This document shows positions 14,320 through 21,472 of a stretch of 27,816 bases of DNA, piece after piece. Both the position numbers and the translations under genes were made by a program. Under the pieces are notes generated by a model. That model saw nothing but the letters and a program-made list of their open reading frames with translations. It made no database searches and was not told the origin of the DNA. Positions within the stretch are counted from its first letter, which is position 1. Each line of letters opens with the position of its first letter. Origin of the DNA: an uncultured Faecalibacterium sp. (GTDB lineage: Bacteria; Bacillota; Clostridia; Oscillospirales; Ruminococcaceae); assembly GCA_900540455.1 (NCBI GenBank), contig UQGD01000029.1, positions 1-27,816 of the forward strand, read 5' to 3'.

Positions 14320-15612
14320 TCAGATCACCCGCACAGCCCCCTGCTCCCGCAAACGCAGCAGGTGGCAACAGCCCGGCCCAAATACAGTTTCCATAACGGT
14401 GCGGTACCGTTCCAGGGATGTTCTGGGCATGAACGCCTGGATCGTGCCTGCAAAGCCGCCGCCCTGCATCCGCCAGGCACCGCCTGCCCCTTCCAGCACC
14501 TGCTGACTGAGAGCCAGCGCAATGGACAGCCCTTGCACTTTCGGTTCCTGTGCGCAATAAACGTTCTGACATGACGCAAAGGAAGAATGTCCGCTGTCCC
14601 GCACCATGGATAAAAACTCTCCAAAACGTCCCTTGTGCAGCGCACGGAACTGCATAAGCGTGCGACGATTCTCCTCAAAAAAATGCAGTGCCCGCAGTAC
14701 TGCACGGTCGCCGCAGCAGCGGCGCAGCCGAGGCAGCTGCCCCCAGAACTCCTCCTCTGGGATCTGCCCCAGCACCGGTTCCCCTAAAGCCGCTGCCACC
14801 GACTCCATCTCCTGCCGAATGGCGGCAAACTCTCCGGTCAGCTCACTGTGACTGGCACGCGTATCGGTGACGCACAAACAGATCTCCGGCGGGAGGAGGC
14901 CCTGGGTGTTCAGTTTGGTCACCTGCGGGGCTGCTGGACGTGCAAAATCCGCAAAGACGACCCCGCCCACGGCGCTTGTCAGCTGATCCAGCAAGCCGCT
15001 GGGTTTGCCAAAGTATGTATTCTCCGCCTGCTGGCAGAGCAGTGCCATTTGGGGAGCCGAAAATCCGCATTGATACTCTCCGTTCAAGGCGGCTGCCACT
15101 CCCATCTCAAAGGCAGCCGAACTGGACAGCCCTGAGCCCCGCAGCACGTCGCTGGTGGTATACAGGTCCAGGCCGCCTACTTTGGCCCCCTGCGCCTGGA
15201 ATCCCTCTGCGATGCCCCGGATCAGGCTGGCGGAATGGGTGCCTTCTCCCGTTTGCAGTCCCTGCTGAGACAGGTCGATCACATCCAGTTTATTGAACCC
15301 CCGGCTTTTGACCCGGGTATAACCATCCGTGCCCGGACAAGCCACTGCCACCAAATCCAGATCCACTGCCGCCGCCAATCCAAAGCCCTGCTGATGGTCG
15401 GTGTGGTTCCCGCCCAGCTCTGTCCGGCCCGGAGCCGAATACAGGTGGACCTGCCTCCCCGGCCCGAAGTACCGCTCAAACTCGGACAACGCCTCACAGT
15501 ACCGCCTGCGCTGCCGGACCAGCGCTGCTTCCTGCGCGCCATACAGCTCCCGGAGCGTACCATCCCACTCCCCCGCCTGGATCTGCTGTCTTAGCTGTTT
15601 GCTGGTGGCCAT
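14320..15612 (-). CDS. galK: Galactokinase (GHMP family), clostridial variant
   Basis: This 430-residue GHMP kinase phosphorylates galactose with ATP at the entry of the Leloir pathway. The sugar motif is APGRTELGGNHTDHQQG (60-76). The ATP-binding motif is RGSGLSSSAAFEMG (158-171). The C-terminal motif is GAWRMQGGGFAGTIQAF, near residue 385. Classical galactokinases read GEHTDY in the sugar motif, whereas this one has GNHTDH. I recall that form from many clostridial proteins annotated as galactokinase, so the exact substrate is less certain than the fold. An N-terminal extension of ~50 residues precedes the motif. The start at 15612 has AGGAGGG upstream on the minus strand. It diverges from an AraC-type regulator; galT and galE are not in the window. 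Confidence 0.87.
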   Translation of the reverse strand: MATSKQLRQQIQAGEWDGTLRELYGAQEAALVRQRRRYCEALSEFERYFGPGRQVHLYSAPGRTELGGNHTDHQQGFGLAAAVDLDLVAVACPGTDGYTRVKSRGFNKLDVIDLSQQGLQTGEGTHSASLIRGIAEGFQAQGAKVGGLDLYTTSDVLRGSGLSSSAAFEMGVAAALNGEYQCGFSAPQMALLCQQAENTYFGKPSGLLDQLTSAVGGVVFADFARPAAPQVTKLNTQGLLPPEICLCVTDTRASHSELTGEFAAIRQEMESVAAALGEPVLGQIPEEEFWGQLPRLRRCCGDRAVLRALHFFEENRRTLMQFRALHKGRFGEFLSMVRDSGHSSFASCQNVYCAQEPKVQGLSIALALSQQVLEGAGGAWRMQGGGFAGTIQAFMPRTSLERYRTVMETVFGPGCCHLLRLREQGAVRVI

Positions 15613-15714
15613 GCTGCTGCCCTCCTGTCCCCCCGGTCAAAACCGGAGCTTCTGCGGCTGAATCTGCGGCATTTTGCAGCCCCCGGCTCTTCGGATGGCT
15701 ACTTTAATAGAATC

Positions 15715-15743
15715 ATTGTACAGCACTGCACCTGATTTTTCAA
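15715..15743 (-). promoter_or_regulatory. Promoter of galactokinase
   Basis: On the minus strand TTGAAA (15743-15738) and TACAAT (15720-15715) are separated by 17 bases, about 100 bases before the galactokinase ATG. The -35 box is one arm of a local palindrome, TTTCAA-T-TTGAAA (15738-15750). Confidence 0.75.
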
Positions 15744-15759
15744 TTTGAAACCAACAAAC

Positions 15760-15774
15760 CGCCAATTTTTGGCG
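15760..15774. promoter_or_regulatory. Palindrome between divergent galK and araC-type promoters
   Basis: CGCCAA (15760-15765), TTT, TTGGCG (15769-15774) is a perfect inverted repeat. It lies 16 bases upstream of the galactokinase -35 box and 29 bases upstream of the AraC-type -35 box. Its place fits an operator acting on one or both promoters, possibly for the adjacent AraC protein. Confidence 0.45.
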
Positions 15775-15803
15775 TGAAAGCCAAAGAATCGTATGTACTT
15801 TTG

Positions 15804-15833
15804 TTGAATTTGCATCCCTATTTATGGTATACT
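15804..15833 (+). promoter_or_regulatory. Promoter of the AraC-type regulator gene
   Basis: TTGAAT (15804-15809) and TATACT (15828-15833) are 18 bases apart, and TG at 15825-15826 extends the -10 box. The start codon lies 39 bases further, after an AGGAGG site near 15858. Confidence 0.7.
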
Positions 15834-15872
15834 TGTCTTATACCAGCCTGACAGACAGGAGGCAGTCGGACT

Positions 15873-16757
15873 ATGGCGGACGTATACAAACAATCCTTCA
15901 AACAAAATTATACCCACAACATCGAGCTGTCCATCTTTAATTGCGGTCTGGAGCGCTGTGCCCCCGGCCACACTTGGGGGCCTGGCATCCGGGATCATTA
16001 CCTGATCCACCTGGTCGTAGCCGGAAAAGGGACTTTTGAGGTAGGCGGCCACACCTGGGAACTGGTGCCCGGGGATCTGTTTTTTGCCCAGCCCAGCCAG
16101 CTGATCCGCTATACTGCCGATGAGCAGCAGCCGTGGGAATACCGGTGGGTGGGTTTTAATGGCGCCTGCGCCCATAAGCTCACTGCACAGCTGCCCTTTA
16201 CCGATGCAGAGCCGGTGCATCACACCCAGGATCTGGAGGGGATGTGCCGGGCGCTGAACAATATCTATCAGTCCCGCGGACTGAAACCGCAGGATGAAGC
16301 TGCCATGGTGGGGTATCTCTACCTGTTCATTGCCGCATTGATGAAGGAGACCAGTGCAGCAAAACCTCACAGCAGCTCCTCCTCCAGCCAATATGTGCTG
16401 AATGCCATCAAATACATCCAGTTCAACTACTCCCACGACATCTCCATTGACGACGTTGCCAAAAGCGTGGGCGTATCCCGCAGCCACCTGTACCGGGTGT
16501 TTATGTTGAATGTGGGCAAAAGCCCCATTGACTACCTGACCGAATATCGCATCAACGAAGCCTGCAAATTGCTGCGGGGCGGCAACCTTTCCATTGCAGA
16601 GGTAGCCATCTCGGTGGGCTTTTTCGATCAATTCTACTTTTCCCGGGTGTTCAAGCGCGCCAAGGGCGTGCCGCCCAGCAAGTACCTGGCCGCTCAGTCC
16701 GAGCCGGAGCTCGCTGCTCAGCAGGAGGAGCTTCCCCAGGACTGCCCCAGGGCGTGA
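15873..16757 (+). CDS. AraC-family transcriptional regulator (cupin sensor, MsmR/RafR type)
   Basis: This 294-residue regulator has an N-terminal AraC-binding cupin (about 15-110), with DHYLIHLVVAGKGTFEVGGHTWELVPGDLFF. A Ser-rich linker (166-172) leads to the C-terminal double helix-turn-helix (about 174-272). The HTH carries ISIDDVAKSVGVSRSHLYRVF (190-210) and LSIAEVAISVGFFDQFYFSRVFKRAKGVPPSKYL (239-272), as in sugar-responsive activators such as MsmR and RafR. It is transcribed divergently from galactokinase with a palindrome between the promoters, so control of galactokinase in response to a galactoside is the natural inference. It also lies 15 bases upstream of rlmD on the same strand and may be co-transcribed with it. 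Confidence 0.92.
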   Translation: MADVYKQSFKQNYTHNIELSIFNCGLERCAPGHTWGPGIRDHYLIHLVVAGKGTFEVGGHTWELVPGDLFFAQPSQLIRYTADEQQPWEYRWVGFNGACAHKLTAQLPFTDAEPVHHTQDLEGMCRALNNIYQSRGLKPQDEAAMVGYLYLFIAALMKETSAAKPHSSSSSSQYVLNAIKYIQFNYSHDISIDDVAKSVGVSRSHLYRVFMLNVGKSPIDYLTEYRINEACKLLRGGNLSIAEVAISVGFFDQFYFSRVFKRAKGVPPSKYLAAQSEPELAAQQEELPQDCPRA

Positions 16758-16772
16758 CCCAAGGAGGGCCTC

Positions 16773-18419
16773 ATGTCATTACATAAAAACCAGCTCCTCA
16801 CTTTGCAGATCCAGCGGTTGTCCAGCGACGGCAGCGGCGTAGCACACTCCCCCGAAGGGGAGGCTGTGTTTGTGCCCGGCACTGCCCCCGGAGATGAAGC
16901 TCAGATCCGCATCGTCAAGGACTGCGGCCGCTACGCCTATGGTATCCTGGACCAACTGCTGACCGCTTCTCCTGACCGTATCCCGGTGGACTGTCCGGCT
17001 GCCGGCCGCTGCGGCGGGTGCAGCCTGCGGCACCTGGATTACGCTGCCGAACTGCGTGCAAAGCAGGAAAATGTGGAGGATGCATTCCGCCGGATCGGCG
17101 GGCTGGACCTGTCTGTGCTGCCCACACTACCCTCCCCCGAAGTGGACCGCTACCGCAACAAGGTGCAGTTCCCGGTAGGACGGGATGCAGACGGCGCCCC
17201 CTGCATCGGTTTTTACGCCGGGCGCACCCACCGGATCATCCCCTGCCCCGACTGCAAACTGCAGCCCGCGGTGCTGAACGAGATCGCACAGGCGCTGTGC
17301 CGTTTTTTTGCAGCCCACGATATCGCCCCCTACGATGAACAGACCGGCCAGGGCCTGGTACGCCACCTGTTCCTGCGCCGGGGCGCGCACAGCGGGCAGA
17401 TCATGGTCTGCCTGGTCTGCACCCGTCCTCAGCTGCCCCACAGTGAGCAGCTGGTGGCCGAACTGTGTGCGCAGTTCCCCTCCATTGCCACCGTTCTGCT
17501 GAATGTGAATTCCAAAAACACCAATGTGATCCTGGGCAGCAAGACCCTGACCCTCTACGGCCCTGGAACCATTGAGGACACACTGTGCGGTGTGCCGGTG
17601 CGGCTGGGGCCACTTTCCTTCTACCAAGTAAATACCCTGGCTGCTGAGCAGCTCTACCGCACCGCCGCCCAGATGGCGCAGCTGGCTCCCGGCCAGCTGC
17701 TGCTGGATCTGTACTGCGGCATGGGCACCATCGGTTTGTCCATGGCAGAACAGTGCGGCAGTTTGATCGGCGTGGAGATCATTCCGGAGGCTGTGGACAG
17801 TGCCAAAGCCAACGCCGCACAGATGGGCCCGGAAGTGGCTGCCAAGAGCCGCTTTTTGTGTGCAGATGCCGGTCAGGCCGCCACACAACTGGCAGCTGAG
17901 GGGCTGCACCCGGATGTGGTCATGCTGGATCCGCCCCGCAAAGGCTGCGACGAGGCGACCCTGTCCGCTGTGGTGCAGATGTCCCCCCAGCGAGTGGTCT
18001 ATGTAAGCTGCAACCCAGCCACAGCCGCGCGGGATGCTGCCTGGCTGCAGCAGCACGGCTATTACGCACAAACCGTACAGCCGGTAGACCTGTTCCCCCG
18101 CACAAAGCACTGCGAAGCGGTTCTCCTTTTGACCAAACTCCATGTCGACCGGCACATCGAGGTGGACGTCAGCATGGATGAGCTGGATGTAACTGCCGCA
18201 GAGAGCAAGGCAACTTACAATGAGATTCGGGAGCATGTATGGGAACATCATCAACTCAAGGTTTCCAATCTCTATATCGCACAGGTGAAGCAGAAGTACG
18301 GCATCATCGAGCGGGAGAATTACCATAAAGCGAAAAACGAGAATGCAAAACAGCCTAAGTGTCCGAAAGAAAAAGAGGATGCGATCGTGGAAGCACTGAA
18401 GCATTTTCAGATGATTTGA
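16773..18419 (+). CDS. rlmD: 23S rRNA (uracil-5-)-methyltransferase RlmD/RumA family with C-terminal extension
   Basis: This is a 548-residue SAM-dependent RNA m5U methyltransferase. It has an N-terminal TRAM domain (about 5-62). The iron-sulfur cluster cysteines are C74, C80, C83 and probably C161 (CPAAGRCGGC and CPDC). The Rossmann motif is LLDLYCGMGTIGLSMA (310-325), then LDPPRKG (385-391) and the catalytic cysteine C413 in VVYVSCNPATAARD. The usual end of the enzyme is HCEAVLLLTK at residue 455. About 93 further residues follow (HIEVDVSMDELD to ALKHFQMI), more AT-rich in DNA than the body. I cannot tell whether its target is U1939, U747 or a tRNA; clostridia often carry several paralogues. 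The start follows a CAAGGAGGG site. Confidence 0.88.
   Translation: MSLHKNQLLTLQIQRLSSDGSGVAHSPEGEAVFVPGTAPGDEAQIRIVKDCGRYAYGILDQLLTASPDRIPVDCPAAGRCGGCSLRHLDYAAELRAKQENVEDAFRRIGGLDLSVLPTLPSPEVDRYRNKVQFPVGRDADGAPCIGFYAGRTHRIIPCPDCKLQPAVLNEIAQALCRFFAAHDIAPYDEQTGQGLVRHLFLRRGAHSGQIMVCLVCTRPQLPHSEQLVAELCAQFPSIATVLLNVNSKNTNVILGSKTLTLYGPGTIEDTLCGVPVRLGPLSFYQVNTLAAEQLYRTAAQMAQLAPGQLLLDLYCGMGTIGLSMAEQCGSLIGVEIIPEAVDSAKANAAQMGPEVAAKSRFLCADAGQAATQLAAEGLHPDVVMLDPPRKGCDEATLSAVVQMSPQRVVYVSCNPATAARDAAWLQQHGYYAQTVQPVDLFPRTKHCEAVLLLTKLHVDRHIEVDVSMDELDVTAAESKATYNEIREHVWEHHQLKVSNLYIAQVKQKYGIIERENYHKAKNENAKQPKCPKEKEDAIVEALKHFQMI
18135..18416 (+). other. Codon-distinct C-terminal tail of rlmD, possible integration-junction segment
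   Basis: Codons 455-548 extend the methyltransferase beyond its normal end. A 60-base sample inside the tail (18241-18300) is 45% GC, against 65% in a sample of the body (17101-17160), and matches the following DUF262 gene (45%, 18481-18540). From memory, a very similar tail (VDVSMDELD, SLYIAQVKQKYGIIERENY, QPxCPxEKExAI) is common on clostridial RumA-type proteins. The 3' end of rumA is also a known integration site of mobile elements. That this tail came with an element is inference. Confidence 0.5.
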
Positions 18420-18460
18420 TAAGTTGAAGCAACCTGCTGATGCTGAACAGGAGGCATCGA

Positions 18461-20209
18461 ATGTCAAAATTAAACATTGATCAAAAAAGCGTGCGGGCAC
18501 TTTTCAGTGAGAAGAAGGCTGATTTCCTCATTCCGGATTATCAAAGGCCTTACGCCTGGGGAGAAAAGGAATGCCAGACTCTTTGGGATGACCTGTTCTT
18601 ATTTGCATTTCCTGATAATGACTGCGACAAATTCAACAGTGACAGCGATGAGTATTTTCTCGGCCCCATCGTCACATTTAAAAACGATGACGGTAAAATG
18701 GAGATTATTGACGGACAACAGCGCCTTACAACATTGATGCTGTTACTTCGAGCTTTCTATGAAAAATATGGAAGCATGAAGAACGATAAAGCCGTAAAGA
18801 CCAGCAAGTTCATTGAGCAGTGCATCTGGAAAACCGATGAGTTTGGTGACCCGGACAAGTCAGCATTGAAAATCGACTCAGAAGTCGCCACCGACAAGGA
18901 AAAAGGCGAATTTCTGAATATCCTAAAAACAGGAACCGTGTCTGATTGTGAAAAGAGCAGCTACGCCAATAACTATCGCTTTTTTCAGCAAAAGATCGTA
19001 GACTTTCTGAATACTTACCCAGACTGGTTTTCCTTCTTTCCGATTCGGATCATGAACAACTGTATTTTGCTCCCGATCGAAGCAGAATCTCAGGACACCG
19101 CTTTGCGAATCTTCTCGACATTGAATGACCGCGGGAAGCCACTGTCTGATGCAGATATCTTCAAGGCGCAATTTTACAAGTATTACTCTGCCAAAGGCGA
19201 GCGAGAAGTCTTTATCCAAAAGTGGAAAGACCTCGAGGTACTGTGTGATTCTATTTTCCATCCTATTACAGGCACCCCGATGGATGAGCTTTTCACACGG
19301 TATATGTACTATGAACGTGCAAAGCAGAGCATCAAATCCTCGACAACGGAGGCACTGCGCAAATTCTATGAGCGGAATGCTTACAGCTTGCTAAAAAATG
19401 ACCAGACTTTTGAAAATCTGATCGATCTTGCAAATTTCTGGAATGATGTGCAGAATCAAAATGTTGAGCGCTTCTCTGACCGAATTCTTCGCAGGCTCTT
19501 TGTTCTGAACTACGCTCCCAACGGTATGTGGACCTATTTTGTTTCGGTCTATTACATGGCCAATCGGGATTCCGATGGTCTACTGAACGACGATCGCTTC
19601 TATAGCTTTCTTAACAAAATCACCGCATTCATCTGGGCATATGCCATTACAAATCCGGGCGTCAATGCACTGCGCACTCCCATTTTTGCAGAAATGATCA
19701 ACATTGTAACCAGCCAACCTGTTCGGTTTTCTGACTATTTGTTTGATACGCAGAAATTGCAGAATGCTTTTGACAACTATACCTTCAGCAACAACCGCGC
19801 GATCACAAAGGCCATGCTGACATGGTGGGCATTCCAGAACTCCTCCCAGGAGCTCTTGTCCCTTGAAAGTGTACTTGAGATTGAACACATCTACGCACGC
19901 AATCGCCAGGAAAAGGAGCACTCGCTTTCCAATCCGAGAAATGTTGAAAGCCTTGGCAACAAGGTGTTGTTGGAAAAGCGCATCAATATCCGCGCTTCTG
20001 ATTATCGCTTCAGCGATAAGGTCAAGTACTATACCGGTTTTGAAAACAACCGGAAGCAGAAAAAAGAGGGTACAAAAATCAAGGAGCTTACTGACCTTGC
20101 TACGAATGCCACAGATTTTACCGAATCTGACATTGTAGAGAGAAACGCCAAAATCATCCTCAACTTTGTCACCTTCATGCGCAACAACGATCTTCTATGT
20201 GAAGATTAA
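18461..20209 (+). CDS. DUF262/DUF1524 protein (GmrSD-like, probable anti-phage nuclease)
   Basis: This 582-residue protein has an N-terminal DUF262 (ParB/Srx-like, GmrS-N) domain: FLIPDYQRPYAWGEKE (22-37), then IIDGQQRLTTLM (82-93), whose DGQQR is the conserved nucleotide-binding motif. RIFSTLNDRGKPLSDADIFK follows near residue 213. The C-terminal domain has the DUF1524 His-Asn-nuclease-type core EIEHIYARN, with H476 and N481, and SLGNKVLL after it. This pair is the architecture of GmrSD, BrxU and similar type IV or modification-dependent restriction enzymes. The start at 18461 follows CAGGAGG; longer starts overlap that site. The gene is more AT-rich than its neighbours and sits between rlmD and a broken hsdM, so a transferred defence island is likely. 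Phage defence is inferred. Confidence 0.82.
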   Translation: MSKLNIDQKSVRALFSEKKADFLIPDYQRPYAWGEKECQTLWDDLFLFAFPDNDCDKFNSDSDEYFLGPIVTFKNDDGKMEIIDGQQRLTTLMLLLRAFYEKYGSMKNDKAVKTSKFIEQCIWKTDEFGDPDKSALKIDSEVATDKEKGEFLNILKTGTVSDCEKSSYANNYRFFQQKIVDFLNTYPDWFSFFPIRIMNNCILLPIEAESQDTALRIFSTLNDRGKPLSDADIFKAQFYKYYSAKGEREVFIQKWKDLEVLCDSIFHPITGTPMDELFTRYMYYERAKQSIKSSTTEALRKFYERNAYSLLKNDQTFENLIDLANFWNDVQNQNVERFSDRILRRLFVLNYAPNGMWTYFVSVYYMANRDSDGLLNDDRFYSFLNKITAFIWAYAITNPGVNALRTPIFAEMINIVTSQPVRFSDYLFDTQKLQNAFDNYTFSNNRAITKAMLTWWAFQNSSQELLSLESVLEIEHIYARNRQEKEHSLSNPRNVESLGNKVLLEKRINIRASDYRFSDKVKYYTGFENNRKQKKEGTKIKELTDLATNATDFTESDIVERNAKIILNFVTFMRNNDLLCED

Positions 20210-20225
20210 GCCCTTCTATGATCGA

Positions 20226-20259
20226 TGCCCGTCTGGTTTTCAGACGGGCATTTTCTTTT
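20226..20259 (+). terminator. Terminator of the DUF262 gene
   Basis: TGCCCGTCTG (20226-20235) pairs with CAGACGGGCA (20241-20250) around GTTTT, followed by TTTTCTTTT. It begins 17 bases after the stop. The stretch 20260-20405 is AT-rich, with a possible -10 TACAAT at 20292-20297 but no convincing -35 box. Confidence 0.88.
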
Positions 20260-20405
20260 GCCGGAATATGGTGTTTATACTTTTATCGTGGTACAATAAA
20301 TTCAAGAATCATTCTTCAGGAAAAGCAACCTTCCATCCAATCTATAGGACACCCATTGTTGTAAAATCAGGATGTCCACCCATCACAGAAAATAAGGAGC
20401 AACTC

Positions 20406-20555
20406 ATGCCAAACGATAAGATCGCCGCCGTAGGTGCCAATATCGTCGAAAAAGCCGCCATGATCTGGAACGTGGCCGATATGCTGCGGGGTCATATTGA
20501 GCATAAAAACGGCGGGCCGCCTGGCGTACAGCCCCGATCATATGGTCCATCATAA
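20406..20555 (+). pseudogene. hsdM-like N-terminal remnant (type I restriction-modification methylase subunit)
   Basis: A good AAGGAG site precedes an ATG that opens only 49 codons. Residues 13-30, IVEKAAMIWNVADMLRGH, match the N-terminal helix of type I modification subunits (usual pattern KAxxIWxxAxxLRG). In intact proteins a long methylase follows. Here the reading breaks off after HIEHKNGG into PPGVQPRSYGPS and a stop, and no methylase motif (NPPF/NPPY) or hsdS/hsdR follows. It is best read as the end of a deleted restriction system. A real 49-residue peptide is possible but less likely. It lies beside a DUF262 gene, a common partner of restriction loci. Confidence 0.6.
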
Positions 20556-20589
20556 CGCTCCTCCGTTTGTTTTTGCATCACAGGGGCAC

Positions 20590-20622
20590 AAAAAAGGCAG
20601 GGATGCACAAAACATCCCTGCC
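20590..20622 (-). terminator. Minus-strand terminator downstream of the PTS IID remnant
   Basis: GGCAGGGATG (20596-20605) and CATCCCTGCC (20613-20622) form a perfect stem. Read on the minus strand a run of six T (complement of 20590-20595) follows. It lies about 75 bases after the stop of the IID remnant, so that gene retains its terminator. Confidence 0.85.
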
Positions 20623-20696
20623 TGAAAAGGTACGGCTATGTTCCCGCGCCGGCTGTGTTGTTTCTATTGGGTTTTTCAGCGGCCAAAACTGCCGCT

Positions 20697-21116
20697 TTAC
20701 GCCACGATGCCCAGCACAGACAGCAGGATGCCCAGCACGATGGTCATGCAGACCAGCTTGACGGTGGTCCACTTTTTGACCTTGATGAGGTAGAACACCA
20801 GGCCCACAAATGCACAGGGCAGCATGCTGGGAGCGATCGCGTCCAGCATGGACTGCAGGGTGATCAACTTCTGCTCACCGCCGGGGACAGCAACGGCATA
20901 CTGGATGGGTGTGGTGATCTTAACAAAGCTTACCGCCAAGCCCGCAATAACCGTAACACCGATCATGCTTGCAATGCGGGAGACCTTCTCGATCTGCTCC
21001 GTCATGGTGCCGATGATGCTGGTGCCCAGGTTGTAGCCCAGCAGACCGCACATGATCTTGACAGCCAGCAGAACCAGGTTCATGCCCAGCAGGTAGATGA
21101 TGGGACCCGCCATCAT
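20697..21116 (-). pseudogene. Truncated mannose-family PTS IID component (C-terminal half)
   Basis: This 139-residue, very hydrophobic product reads as the C-terminal half of an EIID (ManZ/AgaD-type) protein. It has GPIIYLLGMNLVLLAVKIMCGLLGYNLGTSIIG (about 4-36), PGGEQKLITLQSMLDAIAPSMLP, and a last helix ending in the Gly/Val-rich tail. Complete EIID proteins have about 270-300 residues with a cytoplasmic N-terminal half, which is absent here. The frame meets a TGA five codons before the first ATG (21129-21131). No IIAB or IIC gene is adjacent. GGAGGG stands only 1-4 bases before the tandem ATGs, too close for good initiation. I call it a remnant. A reduced membrane protein would be the alternative. 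Confidence 0.6.
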
Positions 21117-21435
21117 GCCCTCCGTTTCTCAGAAGGGTGGTACACAGTCTCTCACCGGTTTGCACCCCGGCGCACCTTGGCAGCTGTGCACCGGACCTGC
21201 GGAGACTTGTGCCGGATCGCACCCCCGATCGCACAGAGAGGGAGGCTGCGGCCCTAAGGGGCCTTTCAGCTTGCGGGGAGTGTCCGGCTGTGTTTTTAGT
21301 ATAGCCCCCTTGGGACCGCACTTGAATACCCTATCCGTTACTTTTTATTCACAAAACGGATATTTTGAATCCATCTTTCATCACAAATATGCAGATGACC
21401 GAAAAATTCCACAAAATCGACCCTCAAAATTCGTC
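21117..21435. other. Gene-free, GC-rich structured stretch upstream of the IID remnant
   Basis: No credible gene is present. On the minus strand there is TATACT (21305-21300), with a weak TTCAAG 17 bases further upstream. A GC-rich segment with several possible stems follows, including GTGC-rich repeats and AGGCCC/GGGCC. Next to the remnant's ATG, CCCTTC and GGAGGG can pair and would hide the ribosome site. On the plus strand AGGGTGGTAC (21134-21143) recalls the T-box core AGGGTGGNACCGCG, but it diverges after AC and no gene follows on that strand. The stretch may be the junction of a deletion. Confidence 0.35.
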
Positions 21436-21472
21436 AATAAAAATCCCCCGGCAGAGCCGGGGGATTTTTATT
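21436..21472 (-). terminator. Terminator of the murD-GNAT-PLP operon
   Basis: AATAAAAATCCCCCGGC (21436-21452) and GCCGGGGGATTTTTATT (21456-21472) form a perfect stem around AGA, with a T-rich tail on the minus strand. The stem overlaps the stop codon of the PLP gene by two bases. Confidence 0.9.

Noticed and set aside
17127..18500. 457-codon minus-strand frame opposite rlmD
   Set aside because: The plus strand carries every catalytic motif of RlmD, and the minus-strand product has no recognisable domain.
21134..21143. T-box riboswitch on the plus strand
   Set aside because: The string matches only the first ten bases of the core, no stem I or specifier region is evident, and no plus-strand gene follows. 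It is kept only as a remark.
20697..21257. 200-codon plus-strand frame (20655-21257) over the IID remnant
   Set aside because: The His/Gln-rich product without motifs is antisense to clear IID membrane sequence.
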